From the NCBI RefSeq assembly GCF_033097505.1, contig NZ_AP028654.1, positions 202,001 through 266,000 of the forward strand: a DNA stretch of 64,000 nt. Reading direction: 5' to 3'. The position numbers were made by a program, and so were the translations under genes. Shown here one piece after another: positions 1-8,962 of this stretch; within the stretch, counting starts at the first letter, position 1, and each line of letters begins with the position of its first letter. The stretch is from Helicovermis profundi. GTDB taxonomy: Bacteria > Bacillota > Clostridia > Peptostreptococcales > Acidaminobacteraceae. Below the pieces are notes generated by a model that saw only the letters and a list, made by a program, of their open reading frames with translations, ran no database searches and was not told the DNA's origin.

Positions 1-2
1 TT

Positions 3-269
3 AACAAACCATTGTATAAAGTTTTAAAAGAAATTGAATATGATATTTCAGAAAAAAAAAGTAAAACATTTTCAGTCGAAAAATTGATGAATACAGCAAT
101 TGTTACTATGATAATAAATAATACTAATCCTATACTAATAGCTAAAATTAACGATTCAACATTGGGAACCATAGAAGAAAAAATAAAAAAATATGGGATT
201 GAAGTTGGTAATTACAGTCATTTAATAAATGAATCAACTGCACAAGCATATTATTATAAATACATTTAA
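3..269 (+). CDS. Cassette protein of unknown function, N-terminus cut by window edge
   Basis: The reading frame is open from the left edge and stops at 269, just before the first attC site. Because codons upstream of the TTG at 12 are open (Asn-Lys-Pro), the true start probably lies outside the window. The visible part is about 89 residues, lysine- and isoleucine-rich, with no motif I recognise. Its position directly before an attC site makes it the gene of the first visible integron cassette. TTG at 12 has no convincing ribosome binding site in view. Confidence 0.55.
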   Translation, partial: NKPLYKVLKEIEYDISEKKSKTFSVEKLMNTAIVTMIINNTNPILIAKINDSTLGTIEEKIKKYGIEVGNYSHLINESTAQAYYYKYI

Positions 270-291
270 TTGCTACAACCATGATTTCATC

Positions 292-416
292 ATATAACAC
301 ACCAGTTCCCTTCATATCCTTTGCGACTAAAGAGATATCGAGTTACTTGGATAAGAATTTTAAAGAATAAAATGAAGCAAAGATAGGATACGACGGTAAC
401 TGTGGGAACGTTAAGC
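292..416 (+). other. Integron attC site 1
   Basis: Left R box ATATAAC (292-298) and right R box GTTAAGC (410-416) bracket imperfect inverted arms: left CAGTTCCCTTCATATCC, right GGATACGACGGTAACTG then TGGGAACG. The arms pair except for an unpaired central spacer and a few extra bases, which is the folded-strand architecture of attC. It follows the first partial gene and precedes the GNAT cassette. The same arms recur at ten more places in the window. Confidence 0.85.
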
Positions 417-457
417 GCAAGCATGTCACTGTATTATGAATAAAAGAAGGTGAGTTT

Positions 458-1012
458 ATGTTTAAAGTATTAAATTACAAAGATTTTAATCAAGAATTAG
501 TTGAACAACTAATGGAATTTACTTATAAAGAATCTACATATGAAATATTTGAAGATTCCTATTTAAGTAAAATTGATAAAGAAAATGAATATGAGAAAAA
601 GAAAGCGCATGAAAAATTTAAATCTGATTATTATAATTTCATTGAATCGTTTATGTCATCTCCAAATGACTCACAGTTTATTGCAGTTATAGATAAAGAT
701 AATAAATATGTAAGTGGAGTAAGAGCAATAAAGATGAGTGAATTAATATGGTTTGAAGAAGCTTTAGAAACAGCAGTTGATTATAGAAATTGTGGTTACA
801 GTACAACTTTAATTAAAGGATTGATTAGACATCTTGAAGGTGAAAAATGTGAGATTATAATTGCTCATGTAAGCAAATTTAATATTGAGTCTATAAATTT
901 ACATAAAAAACTTGGATTTGAGTTGACATCAAAAAAAGTGATTGATGAAAATAACAAATATTGTCCAAATCAGCTTCAATTCGAGTATAAAATAAAAAGG
1001 AAATTAAGTTGA
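458..1012 (+). CDS. GNAT family N-acetyltransferase (integron cassette)
   Basis: The 184-residue protein has GNAT features: an acetyl-CoA loop-like segment RNCGYS after a beta strand around residue 112 (R/Q-x-x-G-x-G/A pattern), and a motif-B-like segment near residue 146 ending in LHKKLGFEL, typical of the GNAT C-terminus. GNAT enzymes transfer an acetyl group from acetyl-CoA to amines; the substrate here cannot be told. The ATG at 458 follows AAGGTGAG at good spacing. The gene fills the second cassette between attC sites 1 and 2 and ends with TGA 18 bases before the next R box, the compact layout usual for cassettes. Confidence 0.85.
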   Translation: MFKVLNYKDFNQELVEQLMEFTYKESTYEIFEDSYLSKIDKENEYEKKKAHEKFKSDYYNFIESFMSSPNDSQFIAVIDKDNKYVSGVRAIKMSELIWFEEALETAVDYRNCGYSTTLIKGLIRHLEGEKCEIIIAHVSKFNIESINLHKKLGFELTSKKVIDENNKYCPNQLQFEYKIKRKLS

Positions 1013-1029
1013 AGTCGTGAAATGCCAGC

Positions 1030-1152
1030 GCATAACACGTCAGTATCCTTCATATCCTTGAGGTTGAGAAGATTGTGATTTGCTTAGATATGAATTTAAA
1101 AGATAAAATGAAGTAAATGTAGGATACGACGGAAACTGCGGGAACGTTAGGT
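1030..1152 (+). other. Integron attC site 2 (next to group II intron)
   Basis: Left R box GCATAAC (1030-1036), right R box GTTAGGT (1146-1152). The left arm reads CAGTATCCTTCATATCC and the right arm GGATACGACGGAAACTG then CGGGAACG, matching the other sites. The group II intron begins five bases after its right R box. Confidence 0.85.
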
Positions 1153-1734
1153 AACAGTGCGACCAGGGTCTGAAATAAAGACCAAAAGTTACATCTTAAG
1201 CTGCTTAAGTTGAAAGACTTTTTAGCTACTCTATCCATTTGGAGTAATCCTACCTATAGGTGCGCCATCAGTAATGAAGGGGTTCTAAGCTATGGGAACA
1301 ATGTGAGAAATCTGCTAGCCTAAAGTGGATTAATTGCTAGGATAAATATATATCTATGATTAAATTAAATGAATTATTGTAAGCCTCGTTAAACGTGCTC
1401 AGAGAAATAAGGCTGAAACTCTGTAACCAAAAGGTATGAGCTGTAGTTGAGTAAGTTGTTGTATTGCTTAACAAATGGATAAAAGCTCCGGGGTAAAGAT
1501 AGAATCTAAGGATATATGAATTGGTTAAGGTGTAGAACTGAGTAAGGCCACTAATTCCTTAAATAATTAAGGTAGGTTTTCTGCAAAGAAAACACAATAT
1601 TACTGGTTATGGGAAAGCTAAAGGAAGCGAATGTTACTTTGTAATGAAGTAGATAGAGGTTCAAAATTTGCCTTAATTCGAGAGAATGCAGACTTTTAGT
1701 AGGTTGTTTATAGCGATGAAAGGAAAGAAACTTT

Positions 1735-3201
1735 ATGAATATAGGAAAGCCAAAAAGAGCTTGTACTCGGGCATCTATAGATTACACAAATCAATGGAAA
1801 AGTATAGACTGGAACATTGTAAAAACTGTAATTAATAAACTTCAATCAAGGATAGCTAAAGCAGTATCGGAGAATAGAATAAACCTAGTAAAGAAATTAC
1901 AGTATCTTTTAGCAAAATCATATTATGCAAAACTACTAGCAGTAAAGAGGGTTACCAGCAATAAAGGTAAACGAACATTTGGAATTGATAAGAAACTGTG
2001 GTCAACAGAATCACTTAAGTACGAAAATGCATTAAAGTTGACAAATAAAGGTTATAAATCAAAACCACTTAGACGAATTTATATTGATAAAGATAAAGGG
2101 AAAAAGAAAAGACCGCTAGGAATTCCTACAATGTATGATAGAGCAATGCAAGCATTATATTTACAAACACTTGATCCCGTATCAGAAACTATTTTAGATA
2201 AAAGAAGTTTTGGATTCAGACTATATAGAAGTACAAAAGATGCATATGCATATTTATTTAAATGTTTAGGAACTAAGCATTCGGTAGAGTGGGTACTTGA
2301 AGGTGATATAAAAGGATGTTTTGATAATATATCACATGAATGGATAAAAAGAAATATCTTAATGGATAAAAGAGTATTAAAACAATTTATAAAAGCTGGA
2401 TATGTACTAAATAATAAGCTTTATAAAACAAAATCAGGAACACCACAAGGCGGTATAATATCACCAACACTAGCAAATTTAACACTTAATAGAATGAGTA
2501 AAATGTTGCAAGAAAAGTATTGGAAAAATAGTGTTGGAACAATAGACCGACAATATAATAAGTTGAAGGTAAATATAGTAATATATGCAGATGATTTTGT
2601 AGTAACAGCAAGAGATAAAGAAACACTTGTTGAAATAAAAGAACTTATATCAAATTTCTTACAAAAACGAGGTTTAGAGTTATCAAAAGAGAAAACAATA
2701 ATAACACATATAAAAGAAGGATTCGATTTTTTAGGATGGAACTTCAGAAAGTTTAAAGATAAATTGATAATAAAACCATCAAATAAATCATTAAGAAAAG
2801 TGCTAAAAAACATAAAAAATACAATAAAGAAAAATCTAATGCAAAAGCAGGATATATTGATAAGTCGCCTAAATCAAATAATAACAGGATGGTGCAATTA
2901 TCATAAACATGCATGTTCAAAGAAAATATTTCAAACATTAGATAAGGAAATATTTGAAAGCTTATGGAATTGGTGCAAAAGAAGACATCCAACGAAATCG
3001 AAGAACTGGCGAAAGAAGAAATATTTTTCAGAAATCAAATCAAGAGATTGGATATTTAAAACTGAAAATAAAATTCTAAAATTTGCAACAGACTTCAAAA
3101 TAAAAAGACATGTGTTAATAAAGTTTGATGCAAATCCTTATTTAAATGAATATAAGGATTATTATTTGAAGAGAAACTTGCTAAACAGTAGACTTGTTTA
3201 G
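1735..3201 (+). CDS. ltrA: Group II intron reverse transcriptase/maturase
   Basis: The 488-residue protein has the order expected of an intron-encoded protein: an N-terminal reverse transcriptase region (residues about 18-85, WKSIDW start), the polymerase palm with catalytic YADD near residue 284, the SGTPQGGIISP segment typical of motif 4, and a maturase (domain X) region with WCNYHKH. The end resembles chloroplast-like maturases (DANPYLNEYKDYY) but stops before the usual C-terminal HNH endonuclease. It makes cDNA for intron mobility and assists splicing. ATG at 1735 follows GAAAGGAAAG. The frame is intact, so the intron may be active. Confidence 0.92.
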   Translation: MNIGKPKRACTRASIDYTNQWKSIDWNIVKTVINKLQSRIAKAVSENRINLVKKLQYLLAKSYYAKLLAVKRVTSNKGKRTFGIDKKLWSTESLKYENALKLTNKGYKSKPLRRIYIDKDKGKKKRPLGIPTMYDRAMQALYLQTLDPVSETILDKRSFGFRLYRSTKDAYAYLFKCLGTKHSVEWVLEGDIKGCFDNISHEWIKRNILMDKRVLKQFIKAGYVLNNKLYKTKSGTPQGGIISPTLANLTLNRMSKMLQEKYWKNSVGTIDRQYNKLKVNIVIYADDFVVTARDKETLVEIKELISNFLQKRGLELSKEKTIITHIKEGFDFLGWNFRKFKDKLIIKPSNKSLRKVLKNIKNTIKKNLMQKQDILISRLNQIITGWCNYHKHACSKKIFQTLDKEIFESLWNWCKRRHPTKSKNWRKKKYFSEIKSRDWIFKTENKILKFATDFKIKRHVLIKFDANPYLNEYKDYYLKRNLLNSRLV

Positions 3202-3214
3202 TTATAAATAGCTT

Positions 3215-3289
3215 GAGCCGTATGACGTGAAAGTGTCACGTACGGTTCTTAGGGGAGAACGGGAGAGTAATCTCCCTGACTTACCTGAC
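3215..3289 (+). ncRNA. Group II intron catalytic domain V and domain VI
   Basis: Positions 3215-3250 form the 36-nt domain V hairpin: it begins GAGCCGTATGACG, has a GAAA-type cap (GTGAAAG), and ends CGTACGGTTCTT with a two-base bulge. A second stem, GGGAGA-GTAA-TCTCCC (3261-3276), is domain VI-like, followed by TGAC whose A is a candidate branch point. These are the catalytic and branching parts of the ribozyme. Confidence 0.85.
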
Positions 3290-3339
3290 TTAAAATACTA
3301 GTTAGAGGTAATTAATTAAAAAGTATATAGGAGGAAAAT

Positions 3340-4905
3340 ATGAAAACAGTAACATTAGATGCTTTAATATTAAGAGAAGATTTTGAAATCACATCATCTG
3401 TAGGGAGCAGTGGAAACACAAGAAATAAAGCAACACTTTCAATTGAGGATATTAAATATGATTCTTTCTTTTTTGCAGCCTTAAGAAAACCAATATTTCA
3501 AAGAGAAACAAATGAATGGGATAAAAATAAAGTTTTTTCTATGATAGAAAGTTTCATTAATAGCGATTTAATACCAGCATTAATATTATGGAGAAATTCA
3601 GGAGGGTACATATTTGTAATTGATGGTGCACATAGACTTAGTAGTCTTGGTGCTTGGATTAATGATGATTATGGTGATGGAGAAATTTCATTAAAATATT
3701 ATGGAAATGTAATATCACCTGAGCAGAAAAAGGTCGCTGAAACTACTCGTGAAATTGTTAATGAAAAAATTGGTTCTTTTAAAGAAATTTGGGCAATAAG
3801 CCGTGATATAACTTCTACAAAAGACGTTAAAAAACAAGAAATGGCTAAAAATTTAGGAGCATTAGCCGTTCAATTACAATGGGTAGAAGGAGATGCAATA
3901 AAAGCTGAAGATTCGTTTTTGAAAATTAATCAATCAGCAACTAAAATAAGTGATGCAGAATTAGATTTGATAATGAATAGAGAAAAAGCATATGCAATTT
4001 CTGCAAGAGCGATAGTAAGAGCTGGCAAAGGATATCAGTATTGGTCTAATTTTAATGAAGATGTTCAAATGGAAATTGTAAATTACTCAAAAAAAATTCA
4101 TAATATTATGTTTGGAGAAAATAAATATAATAGAGATGATATAAATTCATATACCATTGCAGGAATTCAGTCATCAAGTATGACACTAGATGTTGTTACT
4201 CAAACTGTAAAAATATGCAATGGTGTTTATAATAAACAAGGAGCAACAGAAGGTAATGAAAAGAACGTTGTAAATAGCCTTAAAAACACTTTGAAAATAT
4301 TGGAATATATCAATTCTAATAAGCCATTTTCATTAGGAATACATCCTTATGTATTTTTCTATTCTGATATAGGAAAACATAAAGTTGGATCGTATTATGG
4401 ATTCTTAATGTTTACGAAAGAATTAGTTGAAAAAAAGAAATTAGATAAATTTACAAGAAATAGAGAGAAATTTGAACAAACAATATATAAATATAGTTTT
4501 TTGATTCAACAAATAATTCGAAAAAAGAGACAATCAAAGAAAGCTTATTCTACTATAAGAGATTATTTTAATGAATTACTGGATATTATAGATAAAAATG
4601 AGAATATAAGTATAGATGAAATAGTTACAAATATAAAAAACCATACAGACTTTAATTATCTTCAAATGGATATAATAGATACACAAAGAGTATCCGTTAA
4701 AAGTAATTTTTCAAGAGGCAAAAAACAACAAATAAAATTACAATCATATATAAAATCGTTACCAAAATGTTCTATTTGTGGTGGTTACTTGAGTACTACA
4801 TCAATGTCAGTTGACCATATCATTAGAAAAGAAGATGGTGGTAATAACTCGCGAGAAAATGCTCAATTAACCCATTTATATTGTAATACAACATATAAGA
4901 ATTAA
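3340..4905 (+). CDS. DUF262 and HNH endonuclease protein (GmrSD-like), integron cassette
   Basis: The 521-residue protein begins with a DUF262/ParB-like region carrying DGAHR at residues 95-99, the nucleotide-handling motif of this family. It ends with an HNH nuclease: CSIC, then VDHI and a late Asn-Cys-Asn segment at about residues 473-518. DUF262 plus HNH is the layout of GmrSD-type type IV restriction enzymes, which cut modified phage DNA; that role here is inferred. ATG 3340 follows AGGAGGAAA. The gene is followed by attC site 3 and preceded by the group II intron, which separates it from attC site 2. Confidence 0.82.
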   Translation: MKTVTLDALILREDFEITSSVGSSGNTRNKATLSIEDIKYDSFFFAALRKPIFQRETNEWDKNKVFSMIESFINSDLIPALILWRNSGGYIFVIDGAHRLSSLGAWINDDYGDGEISLKYYGNVISPEQKKVAETTREIVNEKIGSFKEIWAISRDITSTKDVKKQEMAKNLGALAVQLQWVEGDAIKAEDSFLKINQSATKISDAELDLIMNREKAYAISARAIVRAGKGYQYWSNFNEDVQMEIVNYSKKIHNIMFGENKYNRDDINSYTIAGIQSSSMTLDVVTQTVKICNGVYNKQGATEGNEKNVVNSLKNTLKILEYINSNKPFSLGIHPYVFFYSDIGKHKVGSYYGFLMFTKELVEKKKLDKFTRNREKFEQTIYKYSFLIQQIIRKKRQSKKAYSTIRDYFNELLDIIDKNENISIDEIVTNIKNHTDFNYLQMDIIDTQRVSVKSNFSRGKKQQIKLQSYIKSLPKCSICGGYLSTTSMSVDHIIRKEDGGNNSRENAQLTHLYCNTTYKN

Positions 4906-4923
4906 TCACCATATTTTAAAGAC

Positions 4924-5053
4924 GTATAACACGACAATTTCCTTCATATCCCTAGTATTTAAAGAGATTGAGATTTACATATATATATATGAACTTAAAA
5001 AAATAAATCGAAACAAAGATAGAGATACGACGGAAATTGCGGGAACGTTATAT
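4924..5053 (+). other. Integron attC site 3
   Basis: Left R box GTATAAC (4924-4930) and right R box GTTATAT (5047-5053). Arms are CAATTTCCTTCATATCC and GATACGACGGAAATTG; the C-to-T change in the left arm (CAGTT to CAATT) is matched by AAACTG to AAATTG in the right arm, so the stem is kept by compensatory change. Confidence 0.85.
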
Positions 5054-5123
5054 GAAAAAAATTAAAAAGGTTCATGTGTGTTTAAAATGAATAAAATTAT
5101 AAAAGTAGAAATGAGGTAAAAAA

Positions 5124-6767
5124 ATGAGTAAAAATTATATAAAGATTGAAAGTACAAAAGAATATTATAAAAACGGAAATATTAAAGCGTATCAATCTTT
5201 AATGACGCATGTAAAACTTGGTAAAACGGTTAAAGTAAGAAATAAAGATCATTCAATATATATTGAGAAATATAATTTAGCAATAAGTCAACTTACCGAA
5301 GAGTGGAGAGCTCAAAAGCAGAATGAAGATGTAGAGGAGTTTATTGCATCATCAAGTAAATTACATATTAAAGTAAGTGAAAATGAAAAATTTGATTATA
5401 AAAAAATATATGAACGTAAAGTGTTAAAAGAGATTGGAAGTCGCCCGAGTAGACCAAGTTTTATAAAAGTTCCTAAATTATTAGAAAAACCAAATAAAGA
5501 GTCGGAGAAATATATTGTAAATATCAAATGGTATCATAAGCTTTTTGGTTTGACAAACCAAGTGATAAATAAAATTGAAAAAATATATGAAAATGATTTG
5601 GAATTATATAATAGTTCACATTCAGAAAAACAGAAAATTGAAAATATAAATAAATATAAGTTAAAAGAATATAATGACTTGTTAGATGAATATAATAAAG
5701 AAATTGAATCTGATATGAATTACTATAATAAATTATTTGAAGATTATTCTAATTTAGATGACAATTTAAAAATAAAAGCATATTTTGAAAAAGTTATAAA
5801 GAATTTTTCTTTATGTTTTTCAATAATTGAATTTAAACATTTGAATTTAGAATATAATTTTGAAGATAGATCTTTAGTTGTCGATTTTCTACTACCACAA
5901 GAATCATATTTTCCTAAGGCTAAAGCATATAAATACGTTAAATCTAGAAATGAAATAAATGAAATACAATTTAAAGAAAAAGAACGCAATGAATTAATTA
6001 AAGATACTTATTACAGTATGTACTTAGCGATTGCATATGAAATATATAATTTTGATATTAGTAATAAAGTTAGTGATATCATACTAAATGGATTTTATAA
6101 AGGTATAGATAAAAGAACGGGTAAAGAATTTGAAGTATGTATAATGTCATCTAAGATACCTTATGAAGAATTCAAGGATATAGATTTTAAAAATATTAAT
6201 CCTAGAGATACGTTTAAGTATTTTAAAGGAAGAGGTACACCTGATGTTAATAACATAACTCAAATTGAACCTATAAGATTTTCTGACAAAAGTAAATTTA
6301 AAATTATTAATAGTGATTCAGTATTAGATAGTTTGTCAGCAGAATCTAATTTAGCTGCTATGGATTGGCAAGATTTCGAGGTGATAATTAGAGATGTGTT
6401 TGAATTAGAATTTAGGGAACAAGATATTGAAATTAAAAATACTCAACAATCAAATGATGGAGGAATTGACGTAGTAGCGTTCAATAAAAACCCTTATACA
6501 GGTGGTGTAATATTATTACAAGCGAAAAGATATACTAATATAGTTACTCCTGAACCAGTAAGGGCATTAAAGGGTTCAATGGATGAACATAAAGCTATTA
6601 GAGGAATACTAGTAACGACTTCAGATTTTGGTAATAGTTCAAGGGAATTTGCTAATGCACATAATATTACATTGATTAATGGAGATCAATTAGTCGATTT
6701 ATTCAGTAGCCACGGATTTAATTTTCATATAAATCTGGAACAAGCTAAAATATTGAATTGTAAATAA
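5124..6767 (+). CDS. Restriction endonuclease with C-terminal Mrr-like domain, integron cassette
   Basis: The 547-residue protein has a lysine/glutamate-rich, probably coiled-coil N-terminal two thirds, with a heptad-like stretch near residues 150-230. The C-terminal domain starts around residue 412 (MDWQDFEVIIRDVF). There, GGIDVV near residue 447 and QAKRY near residue 467 form the PD-(D/E)xK nuclease core of the Mrr_cat family, followed by a LVTTSDF strand. Such proteins cut modified or foreign DNA. The N-terminal part may be the sensor. ATG 5124 follows GAGGTAAAA. It is the sole gene between attC sites 3 and 4. Confidence 0.85.
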   Translation: MSKNYIKIESTKEYYKNGNIKAYQSLMTHVKLGKTVKVRNKDHSIYIEKYNLAISQLTEEWRAQKQNEDVEEFIASSSKLHIKVSENEKFDYKKIYERKVLKEIGSRPSRPSFIKVPKLLEKPNKESEKYIVNIKWYHKLFGLTNQVINKIEKIYENDLELYNSSHSEKQKIENINKYKLKEYNDLLDEYNKEIESDMNYYNKLFEDYSNLDDNLKIKAYFEKVIKNFSLCFSIIEFKHLNLEYNFEDRSLVVDFLLPQESYFPKAKAYKYVKSRNEINEIQFKEKERNELIKDTYYSMYLAIAYEIYNFDISNKVSDIILNGFYKGIDKRTGKEFEVCIMSSKIPYEEFKDIDFKNINPRDTFKYFKGRGTPDVNNITQIEPIRFSDKSKFKIINSDSVLDSLSAESNLAAMDWQDFEVIIRDVFELEFREQDIEIKNTQQSNDGGIDVVAFNKNPYTGGVILLQAKRYTNIVTPEPVRALKGSMDEHKAIRGILVTTSDFGNSSREFANAHNITLINGDQLVDLFSSHGFNFHINLEQAKILNCK

Positions 6768-6775
6768 TTTTCATC

Positions 6776-6899
6776 ATATAACACGCAATTTTCTTCATAT
6801 CCCTCGTGTATAAAGAGATTTCGATTAAAATATATATAAACATAAAAAATAAAACGAAACAAATGTAGGGATACGACGGAAATTGCGGGAACGTTATGT
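6776..6899 (+). other. Integron attC site 4
   Basis: Left R box ATATAAC (6776-6782), right R box GTTATGT (6893-6899), with arms CAATTTTCTTCATATCC and GATACGACGGAAATTG. It begins nine bases after the Mrr-like gene stop. Confidence 0.85.
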
Positions 6900-6935
6900 G
6901 AAATTAATTACTTGATATGATAGGAGAAAATATAA

Positions 6936-7709
6936 ATGGACGATAAAGGTACAAACTTTGAAGTTATAAAATCTAAAAATATTTTTGATGCAATGAATGA
7001 TAGAATAGCATCATTTATGGAAAGCAAAGATAGCTTGATAGATGAAGATTTATTAGAAGGATTTAGTGATGCCTTTAAAATTGTTAAATTACTAAATAAT
7101 GGTCGTAATTATATAGTAAAAAAGAGATTAGCACATTTTTTGAAGGGATTTAATGCATGTAATGAGCCAACTGAGAAACAACTTAATAGGTTATATGATT
7201 ACATAAAAGATGAGAAAAGAGCAGAATATGTGACTGATAGTGTGAATAAAGCAATAAATTCCAATTCAACTAAATCATCGTTTTTAATTGGTTTGATATT
7301 TAATAGGAGAATAAACTCTGACGAAGAGTTTGATTATAAGGATTTGATATGTATAAATGCACTACAATCATTTAATGATTTTGACATTGATAACTTAATA
7401 ATTATTAAGAATTATTTTTACTATTATAGGGATATTAGAAGACGTAATAGTAAAATAGTTTGGTTTGATTTGTATAGAGGTTTTAAGAATTATTGCAAAG
7501 AGAAAGAAATTAATGTGGATAATAGTTTAGAGCTAACAGCAGAAAAATGTATTGCGTATCAAATTGTAATTCGTAGTATAGAAGCTGAAATCGATATTGA
7601 TGATGATAGTCCAGGTGATGCTAGCGTAAATACTGATGAAAGTATAAAATTCAGCGGTGCTGGGATTTATTTATTGGAGCATTTGAATTATTTAGAATCA
7701 ATTCAGTAA
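6936..7709 (+). CDS. Cassette protein of unknown function, 257 residues
   Basis: I do not recognise this protein. It is intact, soluble, rich in charged residues and looks mostly alpha-helical, with an acidic stretch near residues 216-228 (EAEIDIDDDSPGD). There is no signal peptide or membrane segment. ATG 6936 follows TAGGAGAAAA at good spacing. It is the only gene between attC sites 4 and 5 and lies next to two nuclease cassettes, so a defence role is possible but is only a guess from position. Confidence 0.7.
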   Translation: MDDKGTNFEVIKSKNIFDAMNDRIASFMESKDSLIDEDLLEGFSDAFKIVKLLNNGRNYIVKKRLAHFLKGFNACNEPTEKQLNRLYDYIKDEKRAEYVTDSVNKAINSNSTKSSFLIGLIFNRRINSDEEFDYKDLICINALQSFNDFDIDNLIIIKNYFYYYRDIRRRNSKIVWFDLYRGFKNYCKEKEINVDNSLELTAEKCIAYQIVIRSIEAEIDIDDDSPGDASVNTDESIKFSGAGIYLLEHLNYLESIQ

Positions 7710-7724
7710 TTCGTAATTAACTGC

Positions 7725-7849
7725 ACATAACACGACAATTTCCTTCATATCCCTTGTGTTTAAAGTGATTACGCTTTACATATATATGAACTTAAAGAAT
7801 AAAACGAAGCAAAGATAGGGATACGACGGAAATTGCGGGAACGTTATCG
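7725..7849 (+). other. Integron attC site 5
   Basis: Left R box ACATAAC (7725-7731), right R box GTTATCG (7843-7849), arms CAATTTCCTTCATATCC and GATACGACGGAAATTG. It marks the start of the first non-coding repeat cassette. Confidence 0.85.
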
Positions 7850-8281
7850 GAAAGAACTACATTATATTATGCATCAAAAAATATAGTTGTTTTATATTGA
7901 TATAGAAGTAAAGAATAATTCAGATGCGACGCGCCATTTTGCATTTAAGAAAGTGGAGCAAATGTTCGCGAAAGATATTCTGGTTTTAGTTGAAGGTTTT
8001 AAATGCGACGCGCCACTTAGTAATTAAGAAAGTAGAGTAATTGTTCGCGAAAGATGTTTTGATTTGAGTTTAAAGTTTTAAATGCGACGCGCTATTTTGC
8101 ATTTAAGAAAGTGGATCAAATGCTCACGAAAGATATTTTGATTTGGGCTTAAGGTTTTAAATGCGACGCGCTAACTTTGTATCAAGAAAGTGAAATAATT
8201 GCTCGCGAAAAATATCTTGTTAGAGCGAATGTTTTAAATGATTGAAAAAATTAATGTGTTGTCAAAACATGCAGTACCTAC
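7850..8281 (+). repeat. Non-coding repeat cassette A: four 79-bp tandem units
   Basis: No convincing gene lies in this cassette. After a 74-base leader, units beginning ATGCGACGCG start at 7924, 8003, 8082 and 8161, exactly 79 bp apart, and end near 8239. Each has a conserved frame: GCGACGCG, a hairpin such as CCATTT...AAGTGG, then GTTCGCGAAA and a U-rich tail. Loop and stem bases vary while length does not. Because 79 is not a multiple of three, a repeated protein is excluded. The leader and tail are almost the same as in the next two cassettes. Confidence 0.85.
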
Positions 8282-8406
8282 CGATAACACGCCAGTTCCC
8301 TTCATATCCTTTGTGATTAAAGAGATGTTGAGTTACTAGGATAGGAACTTTAAAAAATAAAACGAAGCAAAGATTGGATACGACGGTAACTGCGGGAACG
8401 TTATCG
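8282..8406 (+). other. Integron attC site 6
   Basis: Left R box region CGATAAC (8282-8288), right R box GTTATCG (8400-8406), arms CAGTTCCCTTCATATCC and GGATACGACGGTAACTG. It separates repeat cassettes A and B. Confidence 0.85.
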
Positions 8407-8837
8407 GAAAGAACTACATTAGATTATGCATCAAAAAATATAATTGTTTTATATTGATATAGAAGTAAAGAATAATTCAGATGCGACGCGCCACTTAGTA
8501 ATTAAGAAAGTAGAGTAATTGTTCGCGAAAGATGTTTAGGTTTTAGTTGAAGGTTTTAAATGCGACGCGCCATTTTGTATTTAAGAAAGTGGAGCAAATG
8601 CTCACGAAAGATATTTTGGTTTGGGTTGAAGGTTTTAAATGCGACGCGCCACTTAGTATTTAAGAAAGTAGAGCAAATGTTCGCGAAAGTTGTTTTGATT
8701 TGAGTTGAAGGTTTTAGATGCGACGCGTCAACTTTGTATTTAGAAAGTGAAGTAATTGCTCGCGAAAAATATCTTGTTAGAGCGAATGTTTTAAATGATT
8801 GAAAAATTAATGTGTTGTCAAAACATGCAGTACCTAC
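8407..8837 (+). repeat. Non-coding repeat cassette B: four 79-bp tandem units
   Basis: This cassette copies the plan of cassette A: the leader differs by only a few bases, and units start at 8481, 8560, 8639 and 8718, again exactly 79 bp apart. The order of unit variants differs from cassette A (the CCACTT variant is first here, second there), so the two are not a simple recent copy. The tail GTGTTGTCAAAACATGCAG is shared with cassette A. No supported gene lies in it. Confidence 0.85.
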
Positions 8838-8962
8838 CGATAACACGCTAGTTCCCTTCATATCCCTAGTGATTAAAGAGATATCAAATTGCTTGGATAT
8901 TGATTTTAAAAAACGAATCGAAGCAAAGAGGGGACACGACGGAAACTGCGGGAACGTTATGT
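8838..8962 (+). other. Integron attC site 7
   Basis: Left R box region CGATAAC (8838-8844), right R box GTTATGT (8956-8962). The left arm is TAGTTCCCTTCATATCC; the right arm has GGACACGACGGAAACTG, slightly diverged from the others. It separates repeat cassettes B and C. Confidence 0.85.

Larger units (their letters stand above)
1157..3289 (+). mobile_element. Group II intron with intron-encoded protein, inserted just after attC site 2
   Basis: The 5' end GTGCGACC at 1157 matches the group II consensus GUGYG. About 580 bases of structured leader (domains I-III by position) precede the reverse transcriptase/maturase gene, and a domain V hairpin with a domain VI-like stem follows it. The 3' boundary is uncertain, between about 3284 and 3289. 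The intron sits in the leader of the DUF262-HNH cassette in the same orientation, so splicing would restore that cassette's 5' region. Group IIC introns that target attC sites are known, but this maturase has the N-terminal region of chloroplast-like introns, so the class should be tested. Confidence 0.85.

Noticed and set aside
8556-8861. A 101-codon minus-strand open frame over the repeat cassette
   Set aside because: It merely follows the repeats, crosses into attC site 7, and has no ribosome site; the 79-bp period is not codon-compatible.
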